A DNA stretch of 64,000 nucleotides from Hyphomonas sediminis (lineage in GTDB: Bacteria; Pseudomonadota; Alphaproteobacteria; Caulobacterales; Hyphomonadaceae), in assembly GCF_019679475.1 (NCBI RefSeq), contig NZ_JAIEZP010000001.1, positions 1,674,001-1,738,000 of the forward strand, read 5' to 3'. The translations under genes and the position numbers were made by a program. Under the pieces are notes generated by a model that was given only the letters and a program-made list of their open reading frames with translations, had not been told where the DNA came from and searched no databases. Of the stretch, positions 1 through 7,672 are shown one piece after another (the first letter of the stretch is position 1; every line of letters starts with the position of its first letter).

Positions 1-770
1 ATGGCGGTGACGGGCGTTTCAAGGCGGATGGCCTCGCCCGGCAGGCTGGCGGCCATCGCTTCCGTCAGGCGGGAGGAGCCGCCGGTGATGCGTTCCGACG
101 GGCCGATGGATGCGTCTTCTGCATAGAGGGTCAGTGTGCGCCAGAGATTGGCGATGGAGTAGGTGTCCAGGCTGTTGCCGTTGAGCGAGCTATCCATGAG
201 CGCAAGGGAGGCCGTATCGAAGCCGAGCCCGGCGAGGAACGCCTCGGCGGAAATGTCGTCTGCCGCAGCGATCTCGCGCCAGGCGTAATTGTCGGCAAAC
301 GGATTGGCGCGGCCGGCGGCGACCATAAGGGCAGCAGAGGGCGTGAGCGGGCGGAACGGGCCGGGCAGCGGGTTTTCCGGCGCGGCGGCCCAGTCGGAGA
401 CAGGCATCACACGGCCACCGGCGGCGATGGCGGCGTCGCGCGGGCGGGGAGGATAGGGAATGACGGGCACATCGAGATCCAGCGCTGTCTTGCGAATACG
501 CGCATAGGTCTGGCCAACCTGCTGGCCGCCGCCCTCCGGAAGGCCCGGAACATCGTCCAGCGTGAGGATTCTTCCGCCTGCCCGCGTGTCAGCCTCCAGG
601 ATGAGAACCCTCATGCCGGCGGCCACAAGCATTCGCGCGGCGTGCAGCCCTGACAGGCCAGCGCCCAGAATAAGCACATCGGCGGCGTCCTTTCGGCCTT
701 TGGCGGGCGCGGGTGCGCAAGCGGAGAGCATTGCTGCACCTGACAGCAGTGCAAAGCGGCGGCGTGACAT
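1..770 (-). CDS. Tat-exported lipoprotein flavin amine oxidase (3' part outside window)
   Basis: Reading the minus strand from ATG at 770 gives MSRRRFALLSGAAMLSACA, a twin-arginine signal ending in a lipobox (LSAC), so the product should be exported folded and lipid-anchored. It continues with a Rossmann dinucleotide-binding motif (VLILGAGLSGLHAARML), an acidic residue ending beta-2 (ILEAD) and the GGRI motif typical of the monoamine oxidase/FAD amine oxidoreductase family. An alternative ATG lies at 776. The C-terminal half runs off the left edge. It is divergent from the MFS gene at 879 and shares with it an intergenic region holding operator-like site 1. Family-level oxidative deamination is likely, but the substrate is unknown. 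Confidence 0.85.
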   Translation of the reverse strand, partial: MSRRRFALLSGAAMLSACAPAPAKGRKDAADVLILGAGLSGLHAARMLVAAGMRVLILEADTRAGGRILTLDDVPGLPEGGGQQVGQTYARIRKTALDLDVPVIPYPPRPRDAAIAAGGRVMPVSDWAAAPENPLPGPFRPLTPSAALMVAAGRANPFADNYAWREIAAADDISAEAFLAGLGFDTASLALMDSSLNGNSLDTYSIANLWRTLTLYAEDASIGPSERITGGSSRLTEAMAASLPGEAIRLETPVTA

Positions 771-803
771 AAACATGTTGCGTTTTCCCCTCGACGGATG
801 GTT

Positions 804-821
804 CAAATGATATACCAATTG
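804..821. promoter_or_regulatory. GATATATC-type operator, site 1 (degenerate)
   Basis: CAAATGATATACCAATTG is an imperfect inverted repeat in the amine oxidase/MFS intergenic region. It matches the recurring cluster motif AAAAGATATATCATTTG read on the opposite strand, with changes in the right arm. It probably controls both divergent genes. The regulator is inferred, not shown. Confidence 0.6.
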
Positions 822-878
822 CCGGAAGTATTCAGAAAGTCCACTGACAACGCAGCAGTGGTTCGAGGAGTTTGAAGC

Positions 879-2441
879 ATGGCTGAAACAGGTGAGTTCA
901 ACCGCGGCTGGCCGGTGGTCAGTGCTGCTGCCATCGGTGTCGGCCTGGGGCTTTCGCCGCTGCCGTTCTACACGATCGGCGTGATGATCCCGCCGATCCT
1001 GGCCGAATTCGGCCCAATGGGCTGGGCGCCGGGAGACATTCTGAACGCGCTGGCCATTTATACATTTGGCGTGTTCATCGCGGCGCCGCTGGTTGGCATT
1101 CTGGCGCAGCGTTTCGGCGCGCGGATCGTGGCGCTGATCTCTACGGTGACCTTCAGCCTGTCGATGATGGCGCTGGCCTTCAATACCGGATCGAAGCCGC
1201 TCTACATTTTCCTCTGGCTGCTGCTGGCTTTTGCCGGGGCGGGAACGCTGCCCATCACATTTACCCGGCCTGTTGCGGCGTGGTTCGACAAGAACCGGGG
1301 GATCGTGCTGGGCCTCGCGTTGATCGCGACGGGCGTGAGCGGCGCGCTGGCGAAATTCTTTGCACAATACATCGTGTCGAACCCGGAATGGCATTTCTTC
1401 AACGGTTCGGGCTGGCGCAGCGCGTATATCCTGCTGGCGCTGCTGCCGTTGACGATTTCGTTGCCGCTGAGCCTGCTGAGCCTGCGCGACCTGGACGACA
1501 AGCCGGCGAGCGAGTCGCGCCTTGTTTCGATGAAGCTGCCGATCCTCGGGATTTCGCTGCTGGGCACGCTGGGCCTGATCGCGATCGTCTGGATGCAGGT
1601 GCTGCCGTTGATCAGTGCGCATGGAGCCCGGCTGGAATACATCATGGCGATCGTCTTCTCACTGATGATGCTGATGCCCGTTCTGGCGATGATCTTCCTC
1701 GACATCCGCAAGACGCCGCCGGCGCGCGCCGAGGGCGCCGCGCAGTTGCTGACGGGTATGGGGCTTTCCGAAGCGCTGAAGGATTGGCGGTTCTGGCTGC
1801 TGGGGATCTGCTTCATGCCGATCTCGTATGCGGTCGGCGCGGTGATCCCGAATATCGAGCGCATCCTTGTGCACCAGTCCTTCGACATCAACGAAGCAGT
1901 TGGGCTGGCCACGCTGACGGGGCTGGCGGTGCTGCTGGGCCGCGCGGTGGGCGGCTATCTGATCGACCGCCTGTGGGCGCCAGCCGTGGCATTTGCCTTC
2001 CTCGCCTCACCGGCCATTGCGCTCTGGCTGCTGGGGCAGCCGGGACTTTCGCCATCGATGGCGACCATCGCGATCCTGATGATCGGTTTTGGCGCGGGCG
2101 TGGAATATGACTTCATGGCCTATATCGTCTCGAAGTATTTCGGGATGAAATCCTACACGGCGATCTATGGCACGCTGTATGCGTTCTTCGCGGTGGGGGC
2201 GGGCCTTGGCCCGTCGATCATGACGGACATTGCCGATGGCCGAGGCATCCACTTCCTGGGCGCGGATACGGGCATTCTGCCGGGCTATAACTGGGAGTGG
2301 ACGCTGACGAGCGCGGCGATCCTGCTGTTCGTTTCGACGCTGCCGATCCTGTTGCTGGGAAAGTACCGGTACGGACGAGAACACGAGGTGGAGGCGCCGC
2401 CGGCGATTGCACCGGCGGGCGCCGCGCCCTCAGAGGTATGA
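879..2441 (+). CDS. MFS transporter
   Basis: A 520-residue protein with about twelve hydrophobic segments and the MFS layout: an N-terminal six-helix half, a charged central loop near residues 205-220 and 280-300, and a C-terminal half. It resembles the oxalate/formate antiporter-like or monocarboxylate-type MFS carriers. The ATG at 879 is preceded by GAGGAG at a good distance. It should move the cluster substrate or an acidic intermediate across the inner membrane, complementing the TonB receptor at 34218. Its 3' end overlaps the convergent hydrolase gene by 12 bases. Substrate is unknown. Confidence 0.88.
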   Translation: MAETGEFNRGWPVVSAAAIGVGLGLSPLPFYTIGVMIPPILAEFGPMGWAPGDILNALAIYTFGVFIAAPLVGILAQRFGARIVALISTVTFSLSMMALAFNTGSKPLYIFLWLLLAFAGAGTLPITFTRPVAAWFDKNRGIVLGLALIATGVSGALAKFFAQYIVSNPEWHFFNGSGWRSAYILLALLPLTISLPLSLLSLRDLDDKPASESRLVSMKLPILGISLLGTLGLIAIVWMQVLPLISAHGARLEYIMAIVFSLMMLMPVLAMIFLDIRKTPPARAEGAAQLLTGMGLSEALKDWRFWLLGICFMPISYAVGAVIPNIERILVHQSFDINEAVGLATLTGLAVLLGRAVGGYLIDRLWAPAVAFAFLASPAIALWLLGQPGLSPSMATIAILMIGFGAGVEYDFMAYIVSKYFGMKSYTAIYGTLYAFFAVGAGLGPSIMTDIADGRGIHFLGADTGILPGYNWEWTLTSAAILLFVSTLPILLLGKYRYGREHEVEAPPAIAPAGAAPSEV

Positions 2442-3233
2442 TCTCAGGAGGGCTGCAACTTCGGTGGGCCAGACGTCCATGAAGTTGTAGCCCCATTGGG
2501 GGCATTCAACCACTTCGCCATTCTTCAGGAGCGGGATCGCGCGGCGGGTGCAGTCGGTGAGATCATCTGCCGGGTTGAGGATCGTGATCCGGTTCGGCAA
2601 GGTTTTCAGGGCTTCCTCGAAGGGCTCCGCGAAGGAGAAGGCGGCCGCGTGGCCCCACTCATATTCCTCGCCGCCCAGCAGGTTCATCATCATGGACTGA
2701 GCCAGCATTTCCAGCGTCGTGCCGGGGCCGCGGCGTTCGATGATGCGTTGCCACATGGTTGTGAAGCGGGTGCCGGCATCGTCCAGCGGGATCGGCGTGA
2801 AGTAGTCCGCGAAGAAGGCGCGCTCTTCATCGGTGAGCAGGGCAGCTGACACCATCGCGATGTTGCCGACATGGCCGGGGCGCATGACGGCCATCTCGGT
2901 GGCGACCTTCGAGCCGGTATGGTTGCCGAAGAGGGCGAGATTGTCATGGCCGAGCGCGTCGGCGACCTGCCAGCAGGCTTCGGCATAGGCGGGGACCGTG
3001 GCAAGGTGTTCTTCCGGCGGTTTGCAGGACTGGCCGTAGCCCGGATAATCGGGCGCGACGACGATGCGTTCATCGCCGATAGCGCCCATCAGGGCTTCGA
3101 ATTCCATGCCGCATTTCGGGCTCTGGTGAAGGCAGTAGAGCGGGGGCAGCGCGGAGGGCGTTTCCGGAACCGCGATGCGGTAGTGAAGCTGTCCGTATTT
3201 TCCGTCTACATATGATTTCTTTACGCGGGCCAT
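2430..3233 (-). CDS. Alpha/beta-hydrolase-fold protein with non-canonical nucleophile elbow
   Basis: A 267-residue alpha/beta-hydrolase-like protein (residues 30-265 cover the fold; PDYPGYGQS follows strand 4). The nucleophile elbow, normally GxSxG, reads GNHTG at residues 103-107, placing His105 where Ser is expected. The usual catalytic His near the C-terminus is also not evident (CPQWGYNFMDVWP, 244-256); an acidic pair occurs at 223-224. It is therefore not an ordinary esterase; a lyase-like or non-catalytic role is possible. It is the last gene of a three-gene minus-strand operon: its ATG overlaps the stop of the upstream oxidoreductase (TAATG). Confidence 0.8.
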   Translation of the reverse strand: MARVKKSYVDGKYGQLHYRIAVPETPSALPPLYCLHQSPKCGMEFEALMGAIGDERIVVAPDYPGYGQSCKPPEEHLATVPAYAEACWQVADALGHDNLALFGNHTGSKVATEMAVMRPGHVGNIAMVSAALLTDEERAFFADYFTPIPLDDAGTRFTTMWQRIIERRGPGTTLEMLAQSMMMNLLGGEEYEWGHAAAFSFAEPFEEALKTLPNRITILNPADDLTDCTRRAIPLLKNGEVVECPQWGYNFMDVWPTEVAALLRSYL

Positions 3234-4246
3234 TATGCCTGTTCCTCTGAAACGGTGACGATGGGTTTGCCGACATTGCCGCCGCGCATGAGCTTTCCAA
3301 ACAATGCGGGGGCGTTGTCGAGACCGGTGACGTGATCCTCGGCGAAGGCGAGCTTGCCCTGGCTGATCCAGGCGCTCGCCTCGGCAACATATTCATCCCA
3401 GCGGGGATAGAAGTCGTAGACGACGAGGCCGAGCATCTGGGCGCGCTTGCCGATGATGGCGCCCGCATTCAGCGCGTGAGCTTGCGGCGTGTCGGCCTGA
3501 TAGGCATCGGCCAGGCCGCAGAGCACGCCGCGCACATAAAGGCGCGAGACCGACAGGGCGATCATTGCCATGTCTGCCGAGACGTTTTCGAAGAAGACGC
3601 TGGCGCCTTCGGGCAGCGTTTCCTTCAGGGCGGCCTGCCAGCCTTCGGCCCTGTAGTCGATGCAGGCATCGAAGCCGTAGGTTTCGGTGACAAGGCGGCA
3701 CTTCTCCGGGCCACCGGCGACGCCGACGACTTTCGAGGCGCCCTTGATGCGCGCGATCTGGCCCGCTGTGCCGCCGACGGAGCCGGCTGCAGCATCGACG
3801 AGGACGACATCGCCGTCGCCTGCCTTGGCGAGCTGGGTGATGCCGGCCCAGGCTGTGAGGCCGGGCATGCCGAGGACACCGATATGGGCACGCAGGGGGG
3901 CGGCTTTTGGATCAACCTTGCGGAAATGGCCGGCGGGCAGCGCGCAGTACTCCTGCCAGCCGCCTTCCATGGCGTGGACATAATCGCCTTCGGCGATGCC
4001 TGCTGCGCGGCTTTCAACGACCTGGCCAACTATGGCGCCGGGAATGGCGCCCTGCATTGGCGTGGGCGGCGTTTCGCCCATATGGCGGCCGCGCAGGCGG
4101 GAGCCGACATAGGGGTCCAGCGAGAGATAGATGACGCGCGCAACGACGCCGCCTTCCGGACATTCCGGAGACGGCGCATCTATGGCCGTGAAATCTTCAG
4201 CGGTGGGGGCGGCGGTGAGCGCCGCTTTCAGGGTGTAGCGCTTCAT
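3233..4246 (-). CDS. MDR-family NADP-dependent oxidoreductase (CurA/leukotriene-B4-dehydrogenase-like)
   Basis: Starting from the ATG at 4246 (MKRYTLKAAL), which overlaps the upstream TGA as ATGA, the protein is 337 residues. It has the zinc-free medium-chain reductase layout: an N-terminal GroES-like part with RVIYLSLDPYVGSRL, then a Rossmann half with the glycine motif AAAGSVGGTAGQIARIKGA. This family reduces alpha,beta-unsaturated ketones or enoyl compounds with NADPH. It lies between a VOC protein and the atypical hydrolase in one operon under site 2. A longer reading from 4348 is possible but runs over the VOC gene and lacks family similarity. Confidence 0.85.
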   Translation of the reverse strand: MKRYTLKAALTAAPTAEDFTAIDAPSPECPEGGVVARVIYLSLDPYVGSRLRGRHMGETPPTPMQGAIPGAIVGQVVESRAAGIAEGDYVHAMEGGWQEYCALPAGHFRKVDPKAAPLRAHIGVLGMPGLTAWAGITQLAKAGDGDVVLVDAAAGSVGGTAGQIARIKGASKVVGVAGGPEKCRLVTETYGFDACIDYRAEGWQAALKETLPEGASVFFENVSADMAMIALSVSRLYVRGVLCGLADAYQADTPQAHALNAGAIIGKRAQMLGLVVYDFYPRWDEYVAEASAWISQGKLAFAEDHVTGLDNAPALFGKLMRGGNVGKPIVTVSEEQA

Positions 4247-5127
4247 GCTTCGACAATCTCGATCAGCGTGCCGTCCAGATCTTTCTGGGTGGCGACGCGT
4301 CGGCCTTTGTAGATGGGGCCTTCGCGGCGAGTTGGCGGGGTGATCCAAGGGCCAGGCAGGGCGTCAAAATCTGGGTGGAACAGCGTGCCGATGGCGCAGC
4401 CGGGGACGAGCATGCCATCATGGCGGGGGCGGGCGACGGCGGCGTCCGGATACTGATCGAGCTCCAGGAACACGTCGCGGTCATGGATCAGCGTGGAGAT
4501 CTTGTGGAGCTGCTCCATCGGCAGGCCGTAAGCCTTGGCGATCATCGTGTAGACGATTTCCATATTTTCACGGCCCGGCGCGAGGCCGCAATGCTTCACC
4601 ATCCAGTCGAACGATGCGGTGAGGTCGCTGCAACCGATGACGAGGATGAAGAGCTTGTCGATGGGCGAGGCGGCGCGCGGCAGATCGAATGCCGGAAGGT
4701 CGCCATTGATCTGGGTGAGGTAGACGATTTCCTCGTCGGGGCCTTTGACCTGCATGGGGTGGATCGAGTCCAGACCTTCGATCTTGCGCGGCGGGCCGAT
4801 GATCTCGAAAGGCGAGTTTTCCATGCGGGCATTGGCGGCCATCACGTCCTGCACGCAGATCTCGATGGCGTTCCAGCCATAGGAGCGCAGGGCCTTGTAG
4901 GCCTCAACGGCAGGCTGCTGGATGAAGCGGATGAACACTTCGGCGCCTGAGGATGGCTGCATCACCACATAGGGCTGGCCGGCAGAGGCAGGCGCATCCC
5001 AGCTGGCGGCGAGATCGGCCGGGACTTCGCCCTGTTCCACGACGGCATAGTCGAAATACTTCGAATAGTTGCCGACCGACCGCTCCAGATCGGAGACGGT
5101 CAGCGTGGCGGCTCTGAGCAATTTCAT
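4243..5127 (-). CDS. Two-module VOC-superfamily protein
   Basis: A 294-residue protein with two vicinal-oxygen-chelate modules, starting near residue 5 (LRAATLTVSDLERSVGNYSKYFDY) and near residue 155 (KLFILVIGCSDLTASFDWM). The family includes glyoxalases, extradiol dioxygenases and ring-cleaving or isomerising metalloenzymes. Start at 5127 (MKLLRAAT) is chosen because upstream codons have no family similarity and cross the intergenic operator. It is first in a three-gene operon and is divergent from 5221. The catalytic reaction cannot be read from the sequence by eye; ring cleavage or isomerisation fits the context. Confidence 0.8.
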   Translation of the reverse strand: MKLLRAATLTVSDLERSVGNYSKYFDYAVVEQGEVPADLAASWDAPASAGQPYVVMQPSSGAEVFIRFIQQPAVEAYKALRSYGWNAIEICVQDVMAANARMENSPFEIIGPPRKIEGLDSIHPMQVKGPDEEIVYLTQINGDLPAFDLPRAASPIDKLFILVIGCSDLTASFDWMVKHCGLAPGRENMEIVYTMIAKAYGLPMEQLHKISTLIHDRDVFLELDQYPDAAVARPRHDGMLVPGCAIGTLFHPDFDALPGPWITPPTRREGPIYKGRRVATQKDLDGTLIEIVEA

Positions 5128-5172
5128 GTCGTGGACCTTTTCTTTTGCCGTTGCCTCTGGAGGCTTTCGGTT

Positions 5173-5189
5173 AAAAGATATATCATTTG
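5173..5189. promoter_or_regulatory. GATATATC-type operator, site 2
   Basis: AAAAGATATATCATTTG, a near-perfect inverted repeat around GATATATC, lies 46 bases before the VOC start on one side and 32 before the DUF1330-like start on the other. It can serve both divergent operons. It is identical to the core at site 9 before the TonB receptor. Confidence 0.8.
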
Positions 5190-5220
5190 GTTTCGTGGGG
5201 CCAAGCTGAAAGGATGGCAG

Positions 5221-5517
5221 ATGGCAGCTTACATGATCGTTTTTGCACAGGTGAAGGATCGCGCACGCTTTGTGGCTGAATATGCGGCACCTACAGCGGC
5301 GCTGCTTGCCAGGTATGGCGGCGAATATGTCCTGCGCGCGCCGGGCGTGGAGAGCCTTGAGGGCGGATTGTTTGGCGGCGCGAGCGCTGTCATTTCCAAA
5401 TGGCCCGACAAGGCGGCGATCCGCCGTTTCTGGGAGAGCCCGGAATATGAAGCGCTGAAAGCCGCGCGCCAGCCATTGGCAGAGGCGCATGTGATGATCG
5501 TGGAGGAAACGGCATGA
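5221..5517 (+). CDS. DUF1330-like ferredoxin-fold (dimeric alpha/beta barrel) protein
   Basis: A 98-residue protein from ATG at 5221 (MAAYMIVFAQVKDRARFVAEY), preceded by GAAAGGA. The sequence pattern (MIVFAQV..., YGGEYVLRAPG, WPDKAAIRRFWESPEYEALKAAR) is that of DUF1330, small dimeric alpha/beta-barrel proteins found beside catabolic genes. A catalytic role is not established for the family. Its stop overlaps the next start as ATGA, so it is cotranscribed with the lipoprotein at 5514. An in-frame extension to 5131 would cover the operator and is unlikely. Confidence 0.8.
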   Translation: MAAYMIVFAQVKDRARFVAEYAAPTAALLARYGGEYVLRAPGVESLEGGLFGGASAVISKWPDKAAIRRFWESPEYEALKAARQPLAEAHVMIVEETA

Positions 5518-6359
5518 AGCGGCTCCTTTTGGCGGCAGTGGCCGTTGCTTCGCTAGCCGCCTGTGCGTCCGCCGTGGGGGACGTGTCGCCAGTGCTGGAT
5601 GGTCAGCCACCGGAGGTTTCCCGACGCGCGCTGTTGCCAACGGCTGTGCAGGCCAATCCGGAGCTTTCGGCGCGAGATATTATCGCGGCCGCGCATGAAG
5701 CGGCAGGCGGCGCCGACTGGCGGGACGTGAAGAGCCTCTACCTGGAAGGATACAACATTATCCGGAAGGCCGATGGCGGCGAAGTGTTGTGGGACAAATA
5801 CGCCATGTGGCGCGAGTTTTCCGACACCAAGGCCAATGCCCATGCCGCCGAAGGCAAGGTTCGGATCGAGGCATGGACGGGCGACGCGCTTGCGATGCTG
5901 ATCGCTTTCGATGGCGAAACGACCTATGACCAGAATGGCGCCATGCCTCAAGAGGTGGCCGCCAAGGCGTGGGCCTCCAATTTCGGCTTCGGGGCGATCC
6001 GCAACGCGCTCGATGAAGGCTGGACGCAAACGCGCCTGCCGGACGATCTGATCGACGGCGCGCCGGCTTATCTTGTGGAGTTGACTGATCCTTCTGGCAG
6101 CAAGACGCGCTTTGGCATTCGCCAGTCGGACTTTGCGACTGTGTATGTCGGCTTCAACACGCCGCGCGGCTGGCATGAGCGGCGCTATTCGAACTTCTTT
6201 ACTGTGCCGGGTTCAAGCTGGGTGCAGCCGGGGCGTGTGCGCCTGTTTTATGATGGCGTAAAGGCGAATGAGGCGATCTGGACGAAGTTCGAGATCGGCG
6301 AGCCGATGGAACCATCCGTGTTCGTTGTTTCGGGAAAGCCGGAGCAGCCGACTTTCTGA
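5514..6359 (+). CDS. Lipoprotein of unknown function
   Basis: A 281-residue protein starting MKRLLLAAVAVASLAACAS, a lipoprotein signal with lipobox LAAC. The mature part (AHEAAGGADWRDVKSLYLEG, then beta-rich repeats) loosely recalls the LolA/outer-membrane lipoprotein-sorting fold, where such a region begins with 'GG...W..v.sl...g'; this is only a resemblance. It should sit on the periplasmic face and could bind a hydrophobic substrate. It is the second gene of the operon behind site 2 and is followed by a strong terminator. Confidence 0.75.
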   Translation: MKRLLLAAVAVASLAACASAVGDVSPVLDGQPPEVSRRALLPTAVQANPELSARDIIAAAHEAAGGADWRDVKSLYLEGYNIIRKADGGEVLWDKYAMWREFSDTKANAHAAEGKVRIEAWTGDALAMLIAFDGETTYDQNGAMPQEVAAKAWASNFGFGAIRNALDEGWTQTRLPDDLIDGAPAYLVELTDPSGSKTRFGIRQSDFATVYVGFNTPRGWHERRYSNFFTVPGSSWVQPGRVRLFYDGVKANEAIWTKFEIGEPMEPSVFVVSGKPEQPTF

Positions 6360-6382
6360 TCCCTGTCAGGCTGGTCAAAGCA

Positions 6383-6416
6383 ATGGCGCCCTTCCTTGCG
6401 GGAGGGCGCCATTTTT
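6383..6416 (+). terminator. Rho-independent terminator
   Basis: A 13-base-pair stem (ATGGCGCCC with its complement, extended by TTCC/GGGA with one G-T pair) around the loop TTGC, followed by a T run at 6412-6416. It ends the 5221-6359 operon and sits just 3' of the convergent gene ending at 6427. Confidence 0.9.
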
Positions 6417-6426
6417 GTGTGCGATA

Positions 6427-7119
6427 TCAGAAGGGCTTCACGGCGCCGAAGAAGGCGGTGGTGAGAATGCCGACCCAATAAGTGTAAGCGATGAGGCGGG
6501 CGATCTTGATGGACCGATCGAGCTTTGCCTCGACTTCCGGATTGGGGCCGGCGGCGAGGATGGGGAAAAGGGCGCGCCATTCATGCATCACCAGGCGCAG
6601 ACCGAAGCCGAGGATCAGGAGCAGGCCATAAGTCAGCATCTTTGCCGAGAACCATTTCTGGCCCTCGCCGGCAAGGAAGGGGCCGTGGCCGAGCAGCGAG
6701 GAAACGGCACCGATGATCAGCAGGGGGATGACAATATATCGGGTCCAGTCTTCAACATCGGAGAAGAGTTTACCCATCGGTTTGCCGCGATTTGAGAAGG
6801 CGACCCAGGTGATGCCCATCCAGACGGCCCAGAGCAGCCACATGGCAACAAGCCAGCCGCCGCCATAGGGCTGAACACCCCAAAGATGGCCCATATGCAG
6901 GCCGAGTGGCAGCAGGGAGATGATGCCGGTGCGCGCCATGATGTCGATACGGTAGGCCGTATCCATGTGGCGGGAGCGTTCCTCAAGGGAGAGTTTGGGG
7001 TTCACGACCTTGTAAGAGGTCTGGAAGACGCCCCATTCACCGCCGAGCCAGTAGACCATGGCGACAATATGCAGCCATCGGAGGATCGGAAGTTCATAAG
7101 CCGCAAGAAAGTCTAGCAT
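6427..7119 (-). CDS. Integral membrane protein, paralogue of the one at 27328
   Basis: A 230-residue protein with about five or six hydrophobic helices. It shares with 27328-27990 the opening pattern LHxxxxVYWLGGxxGxF and a TG/GL-rich second region (ARTGIISLLPLGLHMGHL versus APRTALILAFPTGLTLAHV). His residues in helices 1 and 3 could bind haem or metal. Function unknown. The ATG at 7119 is preferred over 7134 because GGGAGC lies about 7 bases before it. It is a monocistronic unit under operator site 3, so it belongs to the cluster regulon. Confidence 0.8.
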   Translation of the reverse strand: MLDFLAAYELPILRWLHIVAMVYWLGGEWGVFQTSYKVVNPKLSLEERSRHMDTAYRIDIMARTGIISLLPLGLHMGHLWGVQPYGGGWLVAMWLLWAVWMGITWVAFSNRGKPMGKLFSDVEDWTRYIVIPLLIIGAVSSLLGHGPFLAGEGQKWFSAKMLTYGLLLILGFGLRLVMHEWRALFPILAAGPNPEVEAKLDRSIKIARLIAYTYWVGILTTAFFGAVKPF

Positions 7120-7138
7120 GGTCGCTCCCAGCATAGCG

Positions 7139-7160
7139 ATTAAATGATATATCTTTTAAT
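7139..7160. promoter_or_regulatory. GATATATC-type operator, site 3
   Basis: The core AAATGATATATCTTTTAAT (7142-7160), with ATT before it, forms a 22-base inverted repeat with only one mismatched pair. It lies 20 bases upstream of the membrane protein start at 7119, positioned to block its promoter. Confidence 0.8.
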
Positions 7161-7255
7161 CAAATGTGTGCGGGAAATTCCATAGTGGAAAACACGTAGG
7201 CATATGATTTTGATGGCCTGGATAGCGTATCTGCATCGTCTCTATGCAAACCAAT

Positions 7256-7284
7256 AAAAAAGCGCCCGGCGAGCGGGCGCTTTT
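7256..7284 (-). terminator. Rho-independent terminator, bidirectional in form
   Basis: AAAAGCGCCC pairs perfectly with GGGCGCTTTT around a 7-base GC-rich loop, with A residues on the left (T run on the minus strand). It ends the methyltransferase-121 aa operon. Between it and site 3 (7161-7255) I see no gene or further motif. Confidence 0.88.
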
Positions 7285-7303
7285 GTAATCGAATGCGCTG
7301 TTT

Positions 7304-7669
7304 TCAGCGGGTGGTGGCGAATTCTTCCGCGACCTCTTCGGAGGACGCCTCTTCGGCAATATCAATCGCTTCGCGATCTTGCTGAATGATGCGGAGGACA
7401 CGGGCGATATATTCCTGAGTCCATGCGCCGCGCTCTTCGGCTTCCTGCTTGGTGGGGGTGAAGGCTTCGATAGACGCCTTCGTCACCTGCCCGTCGCGCT
7501 CCAGAAGGCGTTCGATGGTGTCCATCCGTTCCCGTATGACAGACACTTCCTGCATCAGCGCGAGGGTGATGTTCATCACGCGTTCGACATCCGGATCTTT
7601 CAGGAACCATGGGCGCTTGCCTTTGGCTTTGGTTCCGGCGAGGGCGACGGGATCAAGTTTCGTGGTCAT
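7304..7669 (-). CDS. Small helical protein of unknown function
   Basis: A 121-residue, charged, mostly helical protein without signal or membrane segment. Residues 27-58 (VERVMNITLALMQEVSVIRE onwards) look like a coiled coil, and the C-terminal tail is acidic. It starts 3 bases after the stop of the methyltransferase gene, so the two are translated from one mRNA; it may be a partner or regulator of that enzyme. I do not recognise the family. Its coding nature is supported by operon position and the terminator directly after it. Confidence 0.7.
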   Translation of the reverse strand: MTTKLDPVALAGTKAKGKRPWFLKDPDVERVMNITLALMQEVSVIRERMDTIERLLERDGQVTKASIEAFTPTKQEAEERGAWTQEYIARVLRIIQQDREAIDIAEEASSEEVAEEFATTR

Positions 7670-7672
7670 GGA

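Noticed and set aside
1202-1912. Long open frames opposite or beside real genes (for example 1202-1912, 13194-15476, 19051-20877, 34233-36209, 56436-57707, 59744-61681)
   Set aside because: High-GC shadow frames: arginine/alanine/proline-rich, no domains, overlapping genes with clear families and coupled starts.
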